Assembly: GCF_005239225.2 (NCBI RefSeq)
Contig: NC_133287.1
Coordinates: forward strand, 5,747,493-5,811,492
DNA: 64,000 nt
Reading direction: 5' to 3'
Source: Populus alba
Lineage: Eukaryota; Streptophyta; Magnoliopsida; Malpighiales; Salicaceae
A model generated the notes under the pieces. That model had not been told where the DNA came from. It ran no database searches and saw only the letters and a program-made list of their open reading frames with translations. Positions 39,520 to 52,000 of this stretch are shown here, piece after piece. A program made the translations under genes and the position numbers. The first letter of the stretch is position 1. Every line of letters starts with the position of its first letter.

Positions 39520-42500
39520 CTCTTGTAGCCTTTCCTGTTCCATAAGTTTTTTTTTTTTTTTTTTCATATATATGAAAGCTTGAGAAAAACCTAGTTAATT
39601 TCAATTCAAAAGACGTATGTTTTCATGAGTTTTTTTTTTTTCCTTTCTTTATTTTAGAACTTTGTGTTTTCCAGGTAGTGTGCTGCTTTTGAATTTTGAA
39701 AATGGTTGAAGAGACTCACTCTCACCTAATCTCCCCGAGGGCTGAGAGACTGTTGCATTTCAGGTCAACTACATCATTAATTAAAAGGAGGAAAAGAAAA
39801 GTTAAAAGGCTTTGAAATTTAACTTCTCGCATTAATTTTAATTAGTCTTCTCTATGAGATGTGTATACTGTATACTACTTTTTTTTTTTTAAATATATAT
39901 ATATATATATAAGAGAATAAAAAAATTAATTCGCATGCAATATTTCTCCCTTTAAATAGTACCTTTGCCTCCTCTTTTGCTTTTCATTTTTGAAATTAAT
40001 ATCTCTAGGTCCTCTATATATGTGCCTTTTAATTAAATACCACCTAACTTTGTCCCAAGAGATTTATTATATATGCTCTCTCCTATGTAGCAAGCCTGCA
40101 CATCCAAATCAGCACACATTGCTCCAAGGCTGATATGAAGCTTTCAAGAGATAATTCACTATCCAAAGAAAATGATGGAGAGTTACTTTCCAGATTTAAT
40201 TCTATCGAAATTACTTGACATTTTATCAATTTGTAATATATATTCACACACATACTGTTGTTTTTTTTTTTTTTTTTTTTCATTTTAATAAAGAAAAAGA
40301 AGAAGAAATAAATAAAAAAATCTAAAGTTTTAGAAAAGGGTGACTTCAACGCGTCATCTTCCACTCTAAATTAATAAAATCATCATTTCAAAATTAATAA
40401 GTATTTATAAACATGGAGAAATCAATTCAATTTGTAATGACGATTTAGTTTAAATAACAAAACGAAGGCTGGTGGAAGCTGAATAGAGATTGCACCTACT
40501 TGGATTTCTTCCGAGCTTTTATGAGGAACATATATGACTATTAAAAGACAATGCCAGTAATGAAAATGAGGAATAATGCAGGGATAAGTAGCTGGTATAG
40601 ATTAAGGAAGAGAGATAGAGTGCGAGTGAGTGTCCACATTGTTATTCTATAATTCTTGCTTCCTTATTCTTTGCCAAATTGGCTATATGTAAGGACAAGT
40701 AACAGCTATGCCATTAGCTACAAATTTGACTTGCAATATATCTATATATCCCTTCTTCTAGAACAAGAGGAACTAAATTAAGCGATGCGTTTCTAAATTC
40801 AAATCATTTCCTTTTATCCTAATTTCTCTTGCAATAATTTTTTTCTTCTTTTCTTATAAATCAACACAAGGTTCAATAAGTTTTATACTATATAAGAAAG
40901 GATACCCATTCCCAATTCCTAATTCACATCTAATAATAAAAAAACAAAAAACCTTGATCAAACAAGTACTTGACCTAGCACAAATTAGATAGCTGCTTGA
41001 TCAGATAATTGTTGTATCATATTAATAAATTGGACATGTGACTAACTAAATAGCTTTTAGACCTAACCCCACCAGATAATTACCTCATTAGACAGTCATA
41101 CAACATGTTGGACCATATGGCCCAACTAGATAAGAAATGAAAACAAAAAAATAAAAAAGTTGGCACCCCAATCAATTTATAAGCAGCTTACGACATAATC
41201 ACCCACCATGTTATCTACTTTACAAGTTGGTGTTAACTAAATTGATCGTTTTAGAAGTTATTAGTGAGGCATATACAAAATACATTTTCTCACAAGTTAT
41301 CACCTATACAAACAACTTATCTTATTTGTTAGTAGTGCGGTCACAAAACATCACTTACTAGTTAAATGTGTGGTCACAAGTATAGCCTATGTAAACAACT
41401 CATTTTACTGGTGCACAATATTTATAGTAAAGAAAATGTTTTCCATGATTTTCTCTATGAATAAAATGTATAGTAGGCATGTAACACTATCCCTAAAAGG
41501 ATAAATTCATGTGATTTGAGGGTATATAGATACATAAGGATTACCAGGCGCATACATATAGAAAAATTCTTTAAAAACTATTTTCTATATTTTTCATTAT
41601 TCTCCTCTCATACATTACTTTCCTCCCTCATTTCACTCACTTAAATATCAGAAGGTCTCATAACTATATAGAAAACTTGTTTTTATAAGAGAACATAAAT
41701 TATCACAAATCTAAAAACATCATCCCATTAAGCAGATGTGGGAAACCCAAATCCATATGAAAATTTTCTGACTTGTTACATGATATTTTCTCAAGGAAAT
41801 ATGTAGTATAGGGAACTTAAACTCCATAGAACCAGGACAAAAATGTTATATAAGCACTAAGGGAAAACTAGTCTTCATTAGCCTGAATCCCTCTTTTGCC
41901 ATTTATCAAGCTCCTATACTAAGTATTGACCTCGAGTAGTAGTTTGAGCTTGCCTTGGAAAACCCGCATCATTGCCTTGGAAAACCCGCATCAAAGTTAG
42001 GAACATTACATAGGTGGAAAAGTGAGGTAAAGTCCATATTAAAATCTTTTTACCTATTATAAAAGTGGAGATCACTCATTATATCCATTAATTGATCCTC
42101 CACCATGGTTTTTAAAGCATCAGTTCCTTTATATACCATTTAAAAATCTTCAAATATGTTTCGAAGGTTCTGCATATAAGCGAATTTAGTATAGGCATGA
42201 TTAAATCCACGATCTAGCTCATGGTTATACCTTTTATATTTGTCTGTGTTGCTTTGATGCTTGAAGTTCTTTATAATACTCATGTGTCATACTGAAAGAT
42301 CAAGTTATTTGCTTGCACTTGGCCTCATATCGCCTAGCAACTAATACCTACAATTAAACAACCTATGAAAAAGCCATATAATATGAGTATAAAAATAACA
42401 AGATAAATATAAAGCATAATATAGTGTAGCATTAATGATACTCATAAGAAAATTTATCTTCTTAATATGCCGTAAATGATCATAAAAGCTACTTCTGCAT

Positions 42501-43391
42501 CCTAGTTGCTCTAAGTCTTCTAGGAATCATATGACATTTATATGAATTCGTTTATATTGTTTACCCCAATCATGGAAAGGTTATCTCCAAGCAATACCAT
42601 AAAATATCTCTATTCTCTCATCCAAGTGGGTAGGCAGGAGTTACATAGCCTAATAGTTGATCTTGAAGCTGAAAACTAAAACCAATCATGGAGTAATGGG
42701 ATGCATACATAGTATCAATTGTAGTAGTCTTAATTGAAAAAAAAAGGTTATCATAAGAGAATATGGGGGATTTAAGTGCACATCTCCTCTTATGCATGGC
42801 CAATGTAGAACATCAGAACCCATATTTATTTTTTATTTCTTCAGAAAAATCCTCTTTCTTAGTCTCCCTCTTTTCCAATCACTTCTTTCAAGTTAATTTT
42901 TCTTAAATGATGGTGAAGTTTCCTCACTTGTCTTATACAATCAAGATCGTTTGTTATAACAAATTAGAAAGTATTAAACACAATTATAATAATGAAAAAC
43001 AAAGATAAATAAAAAGTTTAATCGTCTACATTCCTTACCATCCTCTAGGGAATATCCTTTGGCTAGGAGTAAGGTGTTACATTGATTAAGGCTATGCCAT
43101 AATTGATTACATGATAACCTCTCAACACTAGTTAGATAAGGTACAATGTTATATTGCCCTCTAAGAACTCTCTTGGATGAAAGACTCTTTATGCCTCTTA
43201 TGGATTATAAAAGAAGATAAGCAATGTGTATTTGACTATAATCTATTATCTCTTCTATTTTTTCATAGAATTTAATTTTTCTTGGAAAATTTTCTTTAAA
43301 GGACTGGTGGCATACATATAGAAAGTATAAAACCATATTATCCCTTAAGATTCATCTGCACACCCTAACAATATGTGTGTGTGTGTGTGTA
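39520..43391. other. Intergenic region, probably decayed transposon in part
   Basis: Apart from AT tracts (about 39892-39910) and T-runs (40261-40280), I see no gene. From about 40960 on, the sequence has the feel of a degraded large element (GTAACACTATCCCTAAAAGG near 41482, and a tandem CTTGGAAAACCCGCATCA pair at about 41953-41992). It leads into the transposon ORF remnant at 43392-43745, but no LTR pair was identified. Confidence 0.4.
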
Positions 43392-43745
43392 TTAATGGAT
43401 TTTTCTCAAAGCATTCATGAATTTGATTAGCCACCTATTTAGGTGTAGCTGGCTCAAACTTATGCCATAAGTGAAGAATACATCATGGATAAAGTCATCA
43501 AGGGGTATTTTATATTCATATTTAAATAAACATAGAAAAATAATTATCTCTAACTCCTCATATGTAGCACTCTCAATTTCCCTGCTAATCCTTTTATAAG
43601 AGAGAGGAAGTCTAGCCAAGTATCTCATTCTCAATTTAGCATTTACTTTATCAACATTAGACCTAGTTATAGTAATAGAATAAGATTGGACTGATTGGTT
43701 CAAAGATGGACTAACTTGAGGCTCTTGCACTGCCTTTCTTGTCAT
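43392..43745 (-). pseudogene. Gypsy-type transposon N-terminal ORF remnant
   Basis: A 117-codon frame begins MTRKAVQEPQVSP. Its C-terminal part KIPLDDFIHDVFFTYGISLS, followed by QLHLNRW, resembles the plant 'putative gypsy type transposon' domain (Pfam PF04195). That domain has a pattern of a proline-led helix, a short hydrophobic run, then (S/A)QLHPN(S/A)W. The frame stops soon after, whereas intact proteins continue for hundreds of residues. Probably the 5' end of a dead transposon read leftwards, with an upstream region at 43746-44050. A real small gene is unlikely. Confidence 0.5.
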
Positions 43746-44148
43746 TCTCTAGCCAAAATCCTCTGCCTCTTGACAAGGAACCATTTTGATTGAAAGTTGT
43801 TTTTAAACAACTTAGAGTTTATAAAATAAAATAGCATGATAAAAAGTTAGAATATAAATTGAATATGAAATATTTCTAACGTTAACAATGCAAGGAAATA
43901 AAAAAAGATTAATCTTGTTTGAATTAACCTCTCCTCATCTAAGCTTGGGAAGTCACTTAAACTCTCCTTGTTATTGAAGTACAAGATATGATGAAGGATG
44001 AAAAAATTAATACGGAGACATGTTTATATAGTGGTGAAGCGAACTTCTTACTTGACACATGTTAAGTGTATCTTGTCGCTGTCATGATAAAAATTCTATT
44101 TTAATGAAAAATCAATTCTCATATATGTATAGCACACAACTATTTCTA

Positions 44149-44436
44149 TGTTAAATAATCATTTCAACCCAATAACTTAAGTTATTAGATGGGATTTCAA
44201 AATATGATTATATTATTTTTTAACACACTTATCAAGTGAAAGCCATTTGGACTTGAAACTTGTATAGCCTACAATACCTTATGCTTCATTTTTATCAAAT
44301 AAACAAGGATGATGAGATTCAAACTCGTAATCACTTGCTTATCAAGGTTTTGATATTATGTCAAAAAACCAATTCAATCCAATAATTTAAACTTTTAAAT
44401 AAAATTCAAAATATAATTTATATTATTTTCTACCAC
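44149..44436 (-). mobile_element. TRIM-like miniature LTR element
   Basis: Direct repeats of about 78 bp (44149-44227 and 44359-44436) share CCAATAA(C/T)TTAA and TTCAAAATAT(G/A)ATT blocks and run from TG to about CA. The interior is only 131 bp. On the minus strand, directly after the upstream repeat, TAATATCAAAACC matches the initiator-Met tRNA primer-binding site TGGTATCAGAGCC except for four G-to-A changes. The interior also has GAGTTTGAATCTC. The size and PBS fit a terminal-repeat retrotransposon in miniature. Confidence 0.6.
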
Positions 44437-44454
44437 TTTTCTTTAATTGAAAGA

Positions 44455-44690
44455 AAAATAAATGACAATTCAAGTCCTAACCACACTACCATAATAGCTA
44501 CTCCACACTTTGTAATGAAAATGCACTGGGTTATAGTTGCTTTTTAATGCCAAGTGATGGGAACAAAAGTTCAAGTCCAACCATGCTGCATTAACCAGTG
44601 TTCTTTCGTACTTTACAAGTCATAGGAACAATAATTAAGTCACAACTATGATGCTATAACAACTGCTCCACTTTATGGGGGAACTTTTAT
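44455..44690. repeat. Imperfect tandem repeat, about 70-90 bp units
   Basis: Three diverged units share the words CAAGTCC(T/A)A, CCACACT or CCAACCATG, AACTGCTCCACTTTA and CATAGGAACAA. Boundaries are approximate. Confidence 0.45.
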
Positions 44691-44843
44691 GCATACAAAG
44701 TTGTAAGTTTTTCTTTACACCAAGCCTTTTCTGACTTAAAATGACAACTCAGAATAATACTACAGTTTTTCAACATTTACTTTAGTTTAGGCAGCCTTGA
44801 TGTAATAATCATTTTAGGGCAAACTTCAGTTTTGTCCTTACAT

Positions 44844-45177
44844 CATTGTTCCATTCCTATCCTTATGTTTTGAAAGTTTTCAATTATATCCTATAGTTTC
44901 AAAAAGTTTCAATGTTACTCCTAACTACTAATAGCCTACATTTTGAATTTAGTTTGTGTTTTTTCTTTAGTAATTTGAAGTATTTTTGTGAGTTATTATA
45001 ACATCTATGGGGATTTAGAGGAAGTCGTGAGATAAAAGTAAGAAAAATTATGGTAAGGATAAGAAGAAAAGTGAGCATTATCAAGTTATTTAGTAGTAAA
45101 GGGAAAATTGAAGCTTTTAAGAAACTATAGGGGTCAGATTGTGAGGCTTGAAGGTAAGGGTTAGAAGTTGAACAATG
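44844..45177. mobile_element. Foldback/MITE-like element with 85-bp arms
   Basis: The left arm 44844-44928 (starting CATTGTTCC, containing CCTATAGTTTC, ending CTAACTAC) is the imperfect reverse complement of 45093-45177 (starting GTAGTAAAGG, containing GAAACTATAGG, ending AACAATG). The loop is about 164 bp. The outer flank has CAAACTTCAGTTTTGTCC. The arms are long relative to the element, as in foldback or hairpin MITEs. Confidence 0.7.
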
Positions 45178-47886
45178 GTTACAGCACGAACATATAATTC
45201 ACCATTTTCATTAATAAAAGTTACACTAGGCAATTCATAATAGTACTTTTGCAAAACCAAGAGAGGTGAGGTATCCTGTTCGAGTTCTCTTTCGCCAATT
45301 CATCCCTATATATATATATATATATATTAGAAGTTGCAAAATGTGGTGAAAAAACAATGTTTATACATCTATCTTTTCCAGCAACATTAATGAGAGTTCA
45401 CACATGGGAGTGTTTTTATCCCCCCTCTGTCATCTTTACACACTAAGGTAATTCAGGACTGAATTACCAGGTTACAAAATGTACAAAATTAGGTGAAAAA
45501 CTTTTATGCTTCTTTCTCCACAAAACACTGATGATGAGAGAGAATGGCTTTCAAAAACAGTGTAGTTTTTCTCCTTTTCCCTCTTTTGGGTCGATAAATC
45601 TGGACTTCCTTGCCGATGCGCGACTGTACCTATCAAAGGATCTCTCATTGCACCTTTCCCCATATTTTTCTTTGTTTTTTCTTTCGTCATGTATTGATCT
45701 CTTGTTGTCTTTTCACGGTTTTTCTTTGTTTTTACCTTGGTCATGTATGTACAACTGTTTTTTGGATACATTCGCCGTACATGTATCCTTTTATCAGTTC
45801 ATGTTCAAAATTCAGACTTCGAAGACACTGCTGTACAAGATTCTGTCACGTTATTAATGATGGTCATTTTTTATAATATGGGAAACACTATTTACCTCAT
45901 GGACTCACTTTGGTTGGTTTCATTGGGTCTGAATTCATATTATAATTACATTCAAAACTATGCTAAGTTTTCAGTGTAAGTAGGATGTTTAGGCTGCCCA
46001 TGCAAGCGTGAAAGCATTTGTTCCTTGATTAAGTGCTGTAGTATATATTGTGAGAACAAGTGCAATTTAACTATGATATTGTGAGCTGTAAAAAAGGAAA
46101 TTCAGTATATTTACGTCTAACAAATTACCAAAACTCATTTCAGTAACTATGTGTGTACAGGCAGTCATAATTTCTCAGCATTCACACCAACATGCTTCGA
46201 CTTCTCATCCTGTATATATTTTTTTTGCTAGGGCACCTCATTGTTTTCTCAAGCAGCTCCTGCTTTGTTATCCATAGGAAAATCAATGATCTGCATTAAT
46301 AAAACAGATTATGAAATAGATTATAGTACTAGGATATTATAACCGCTACAGTATAGTCAAGTTTGTGGATCTGCGCTGTTTGATTAATCAGCATTGCAGA
46401 TGGTAGCCACTTCGTATTTTTGCAGTCGATCAAGGGATTTGCAGTACGGATACGCATGATTTTAAGCATAAGGTTTAAATAGCAAAATTTTAACTCTAGC
46501 TTCCCCCCAGGAATCATTCTACGCGCAGCCACTTTCATTGTCAGTATAAAATAGAGCTGATGAAACCAAGAAGGCAAGATTTTGACCCTAGCTTATTCCT
46601 TTTATCATTGATCATCTTCGTATAATCATTTTCAGCTTTATCTTTATTACTTAGCTGTTTTTCGAAATTCAGAACACCTGATGTTTGAAGAATTTTATTT
46701 GACTAAACTACAGGGGCTGTAAGTAGTGTAATCAAGGTTCTGTTCAGATTTGTTTTCAAGTTTTGCTAGATCTGAGCAACCCTTCTTAAAGTTCTCTCAT
46801 TGCATTAGGGCTGCTAGCTACTTGTGTTTTGAATGATTAGCAATCAATTCATTTTGTCCCCTTCTGATATTGCCTCAGAACATCTGATGTAGTGAATAAG
46901 ACGATGTCTTTCATTTATGGTTTGGCATTAGGAGAGATGAAGGCCTTCAATTGATACTATAATTGAACTCGAGGGTGAGCATTTTTCGAGAGAAGAATGT
47001 TGTACTTGGTAATAAATCAAGAACGAGTTCTTAACTTGGCGAGAATAATGCATTGAATAAGATGATGTATTTCCTTAATGGTTTGGCTTGGTTATATGTG
47101 TTTTGAAATAAATGAGTTAAAACATTGAATCTAGGACATTAGAAAGTTATGAAAAAATTATATAGCTTACTCCAAATTCAAGATAATTTTCATTTAAATC
47201 TCAAAGTTCATTTCATTTATTTTTCAATTTTTGATTAAAGAGAAGATATAGAAACTTGTAGAAAAACAAAGAGTAGAAAGAAAGACGCCAGTTTCTTTAT
47301 TTTTCAACAATAAAACTCAATGTTTTTTTATGTCAATAGGTGTTTGATGGTGGTTGTTTTGAACCTTCATCTTACCTAGAAAAATAGATCTGGGTGGAGA
47401 GAGAGAAGGTTTTCCCAAATTGCTTTTGTTTTTTAGGACTATTGTGGGTGATTTTTTGGGGTCATTTAAGTGTAATTTTTAGGTTCTAAGGGTGTTTATT
47501 AGTTATTTTTTGGTCGTCTAATGATATATAAAGAATGTTGTGGTTAATCATTATATATTATATTTTAAATGAATTCTACTTGAGCATGGCTTCTATTTAT
47601 ATTTAGTCTCCTTTCCTTTGTGATTTGAATATTTATGGATTTTCCTCCTCTTTCCTTTTCCTCTCCACATTAACATCATAGAAAATTATGATAACGTCAA
47701 GCTCAAGTCCCTGCGCCCCATCTAAAATAGTTTTTGATGATAATCATGTAGTCAGCAGAAGATGGGGATCTATTGAAATTGATTTATAATCTTTTGTCCT
47801 GATGTTTTCTATTTTCTTGATTAGTTTGTTTCTCCTGTTTTTATTGCAATGTTTTCTTTCATTCTTTTAATTAAATAGTTTTGATG
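45178..47886. other. Intergenic region, low-copy appearance
   Basis: A TA run at 45306-45325, a perfect palindrome at 45447-45468, and mixed-composition sequence at 45470-46620 with several overlapping short frames on both strands. None is recognisable. An imperfect repeat of about 54 bp (TTTTTCTTTGTTTTT...CATGTAT) lies near 45666 and 45719. An unannotated noncoding transcript or dead gene is possible, but nothing proves it. Confidence 0.45.
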
Positions 47887-48827
47887 TAGGAAGATTTTTA
47901 GAGAAAGTTATTTGTTTACTTAATTACTTATATTTTTATTTAACTTAGGAATATATTTTCTCTTATGATGTTTTATTCTTTCAATTCATTTTAGAAATTT
48001 TGTTTTCTCTAATTGAGTTTAGGCTGAGTATGAAAGAGGTTATTTAGTTTATACATAAAAAAAATATTCAATAATAAAATTTTTAATTAAGATTTTTTGG
48101 TGTGGTGATCCTATGCGATAGAATCATGTGTTGTTTTGTGCTTGATGTCTTTTTTATGTTAATTTCATCTACATTGGTTGGTATCAAAACCCAGCAATTT
48201 CTAGAGATTAGTTGTTATATGCATTGAATAATCATCGCTAAAAGAAAAGATTATAAATAAGGACATGATATAAGAAAAGGGATGAGGAGGTTCTCCCCGA
48301 AAGAGATGTTGAGAAATCATGTCAATTAATGTTTTTTATGCAAAATTTAATATAAAAGGATTGTAATTCATATCTAAATTTATTATATACTCGAAGAGGA
48401 GAAAGAAAAGAGGTTGAAGAGTTTTGATTGAACATCCACAAAATTAAAGCAAGAACAATTTGAACATGGAAACAAGTTCCTTCCAGTCCAATCAAGGGAT
48501 TTTTGGAGAAAGTTATTTGTTTTTAGTTACTTTTATTCTTATTAAGTTTAGGAAAATATTTTTATGGTGTTTTTACTCTTTCAATTTAGTTTAGAATTTT
48601 TTTTTTTAATTCAGTTTTACTTCTAAGACTAATATAAATTAAAATGTTTAGTTTGAATTTTAGGAGGTTACTTGAAGAAAAAATATTAGGTAATAACATT
48701 TTGAATTAAAGTTTTTTTTTTTTTTTGGTTTTGATATAATGATCCTATTCTATAGAATTATGTGTTATCTTTCTTGTGTTGTTCTGTGGATGTCAAGTTT
48801 CTTGGTGAAAGTTACTTTCATCTTTCA
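47887..48827 (+). mobile_element. Internally deleted LTR retroelement
   Basis: Direct repeats about 47887-48173 and 48493-48827 share GAGAAAGTTATTTGTTT, TCTTTCAATT(C/T)A, GTGATCCTAT-like and GATGTC blocks, and end near TTTCATCT..CA. Right after the first repeat, TTGGTATCAAAACCC (about 48178-48192) resembles the initiator-Met tRNA primer-binding site with two G-to-A changes. The interior is only about 320 bp, so most of gag-pol is missing. The left boundary is approximate. Confidence 0.65.
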
Positions 48828-48839
48828 AAAAAAAAAAAA

Positions 48840-49071
48840 AAATCTATGATTTCCCCCAACGAAACAGTCCAATACTGGTAGTTATAGCTGGGAATTCCAA
48901 CCTTGGTATTGCAGGTTCCAATCACAGATGGGTAGGTAAGAGCTGAGGGAACAAGACAGGGATACTTCCTACTGTGTAAGCCAAGGCTTCATTAGCCTTC
49001 CAATAAACCAGAAATGAGAAAGAGAACATGTCAATGCGAAAGCTAATATTGGAGCGCACCTATCATTCACA
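48840..49071 (-). other. Probable 3' UTR of the HCF173-like gene
   Basis: Low-copy-looking sequence directly after the stop codon of the minus-strand gene and before an A-run at 48828-48842. The exact polyadenylation site is not assigned. Confidence 0.4.
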
Positions 49072-52000
49072 TCAGACAGGAACAGGACTTTGTTCTAGCA
49101 ATTCTTTCCCAGTGATGCCATCCTTCAAATCTTTAAAATAAATGTCGTAGTCCTTCTCCTGAGGTGGGTTTTCCAGATCTACTGTGAATGGTTCACTAAA
49201 TGGAATCACACTTTTAACCTGCAAAAGAAGCATACATGAACAATGCTGTCCAAAGCTCTATTCTGGTAGAGCATACAGAAACATATTTTAGTTCATAACT
49301 ACAACATTGATAAACTGGGATCCAAGATGAATAACTGGGATGAAGATATCTCATGCAACTAACCATGAAACCATTACAACAGTTTTCAACTCCAGTGTTG
49401 TGAATAAAAGACTTTTCACTCTGTATTCAAACATTTTGAAAAGAATTTCTCCGTTTCAGGACGATGTGCGATACAGAACACATTTAGCACCAAAAAGAAT
49501 TATGGAGACAATCTGTGGATCGTTATCTAGCATCCAGTAGCTAGACAATTCACATAAGAGAAGTTGGGGGTAACTTATAATGCAAAGTGTGATATAGCCT
49601 GGATCCATTCCTTTAATTTTCTTCATTTTGTGTGATAGTTATGTACATTATTATTCGGAGAAAGACAGTGTTAGGTGTTTTAAGTGAAATGGCATCGAAT
49701 TAATCATAACATATGCATGACAGAGAGAGTACCACCTCAAATGTCTTGTCAAGTGCATACGGGCTTTCCAAAGCTGCAATGCATATCCGAGCAATCTCTT
49801 CCCTTGATATTTTACCCTGCATGTATCAGATAAATAGTTATGGGAAGCAGAGCATTGACCACTGTCTATCCTTCAAGTTACAGCTGAAATTTAGAGAGTA
49901 GCTCGTTGCAGATAAAAGAACTCCAGTTCAATCATTTGACACAATCATGTAAAGATGTCCAGAAGGAGACAAGTCATTAAAAACATAGAGATTAGTAAAC
50001 TTTCAGGAAGAACATAAAACATGGGAATTCCAAGTGCAAGATCTCAGTTTCAAATTATGACATGGGTGGTGGATACAGATTTAGGAGGAGGAGGAGAACT
50101 ATCCCCGTTTTAGTGCACAAACAGATTCAAAAAATATATAGACAGAAAAGAAATGTGAAACTTCTATTTTAGTGCTTTACTGTTATATTGTCTCCTTGAT
50201 CGAAAATGAGATCTGCTCCAGCAGGCTCCTCAGTTAAAGCACAAGGCCTGACAATTGCATATGGGATACCACTTTCACGTATCAAATCTTCCCCCTGTCA
50301 GAAAGCTAGCCACTGTGAGAAGGTGAAAAGAACTAAACATAGAATTCTAATTTCTAGATAAGAGGTTGAAATAAAGAAAAAGATAATTCAAGCTGAATGC
50401 ACGCTGTTGTTGAGGAATTGATGATAGGTGGCGTAGACTACTTCAAAAATTGGTTATCTTTGCTTTCACACTTCATTTTCTAAGCCTCCTTCTTGTTCTA
50501 TTTCTCAGAAATCAAACTTTAATTTTTTAAACTGTTTTAGGTGCAACAGATTAATACTTTCCTTAAATTTCCATCCTTTTCAACTCCAAGTTCTCTATAC
50601 GATGCTAATAAATCAGACTTATTTTCTTCTTCAACTCAATTTATTCTCATGAGATCTTATGCATCTTTCATCCCTTTTACTTGAATAAAACATTTTCTGT
50701 GCTGTTTTGTGTGCCGCTGCATACGCACGCTAATATTGTACACAGGCAAGCTACTTGAGACAACCTTCTTTCACCTAGCAGTCAATTTTGCCACCTGTGG
50801 CCTTTCACAAATGCATTTGTTTCTTCTTCTAACTATTCTTTATTTATACAGGTAAAAATGTATGAAGCACACACTTGCAATAACAATCTACAGAACTGTA
50901 ATGGTCGGGTTCTTCTCAATTTTTTTTCATGTCTGATCTACACAAATAATAAAGAAATCATTGCAAAGTGCACACCAATCCATCAGCAGCAGCTGGCAAT
51001 TAAAGGAAGGCTACTTGTGCATGGAGCCTTTCAACAAAATGCTCTGCTAGGAAAACAGGAATCATCTAGATCTCTATGTGCAGAATGTGATTTCTACCTG
51101 TTATTTTCACTTTAATTAAAACTTCTATCCCCAACAAAGGCACCCACGAAGTACACATTTTTCCATATAATATCAAGTCCTGCTATGTTCAAGAGCTCCT
51201 TCTTGTAAATGCACTTCGTTAGCATCAATAGTCTTAAATAACTTCAAACTACTAGGTCATGGTTTGATTCGGTATGCACATGCATGCAAAATTCATTTCT
51301 AAACCCTTATTTTCCCATCAACTTTTAAACTCTTACTTGTAATAAATGCATTCAGGATCTCCATCTTTTCCCTTAATATTTACACAAATTCTTAGTATGA
51401 TTAATTTCTCATTTTTCTAAAAATTTTCACCAGCTTCACATCAGATTCTTCAATTTTTATTTTCTATATATTATTAATCTTGTACCTTCTCTTTCCAGGT
51501 CCTACAATGGGATAAAGCTTTGATCCCATCAACCATTTAAGAAAATCTTTGTTGTTTCAATTCCCAATTCAGATTGCAGAAGTCCCAACACTTTGTAAGC
51601 CTAAGTGGAGAGCCATACTATGAAATAAACTATCAAGCTTTTCCAGGGAATAGAATCTGCAAATGCGTCAGCATCCTGTGTAAAAATGATAACCAACCTT
51701 CAACTTGAATGTTAGGATAAAATCTAGTTCCTTGTTCAAGCGGACAGCAGGAGGTTGTTTGCTGAGATCAAGACCAGGCCGATCTGGTCTGGTAACTCCT
51801 GCAGAGCTCACGTGTACAAACCTACAAGTGACAGGGCTCAGTGATAGAATTGAATTTTCCAGAAGATCCATTAAATTCAGGTACTTGGAAAGAGAATAAA
51901 AGGGAACCAAATGTTAAACCTAGGAGTTACAGGATCCTTTATAAATGTCCTTATGCTTGATACAGGAAGCTGAAATGGGCCTTCTACAAAAGTTGGATTC

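Noticed and set aside
51705..51899. Plus-strand frame antisense to the HCF173-like gene
   Set aside because: It mirrors exon 13 on the minus strand, where splice sites and the protein family fit.
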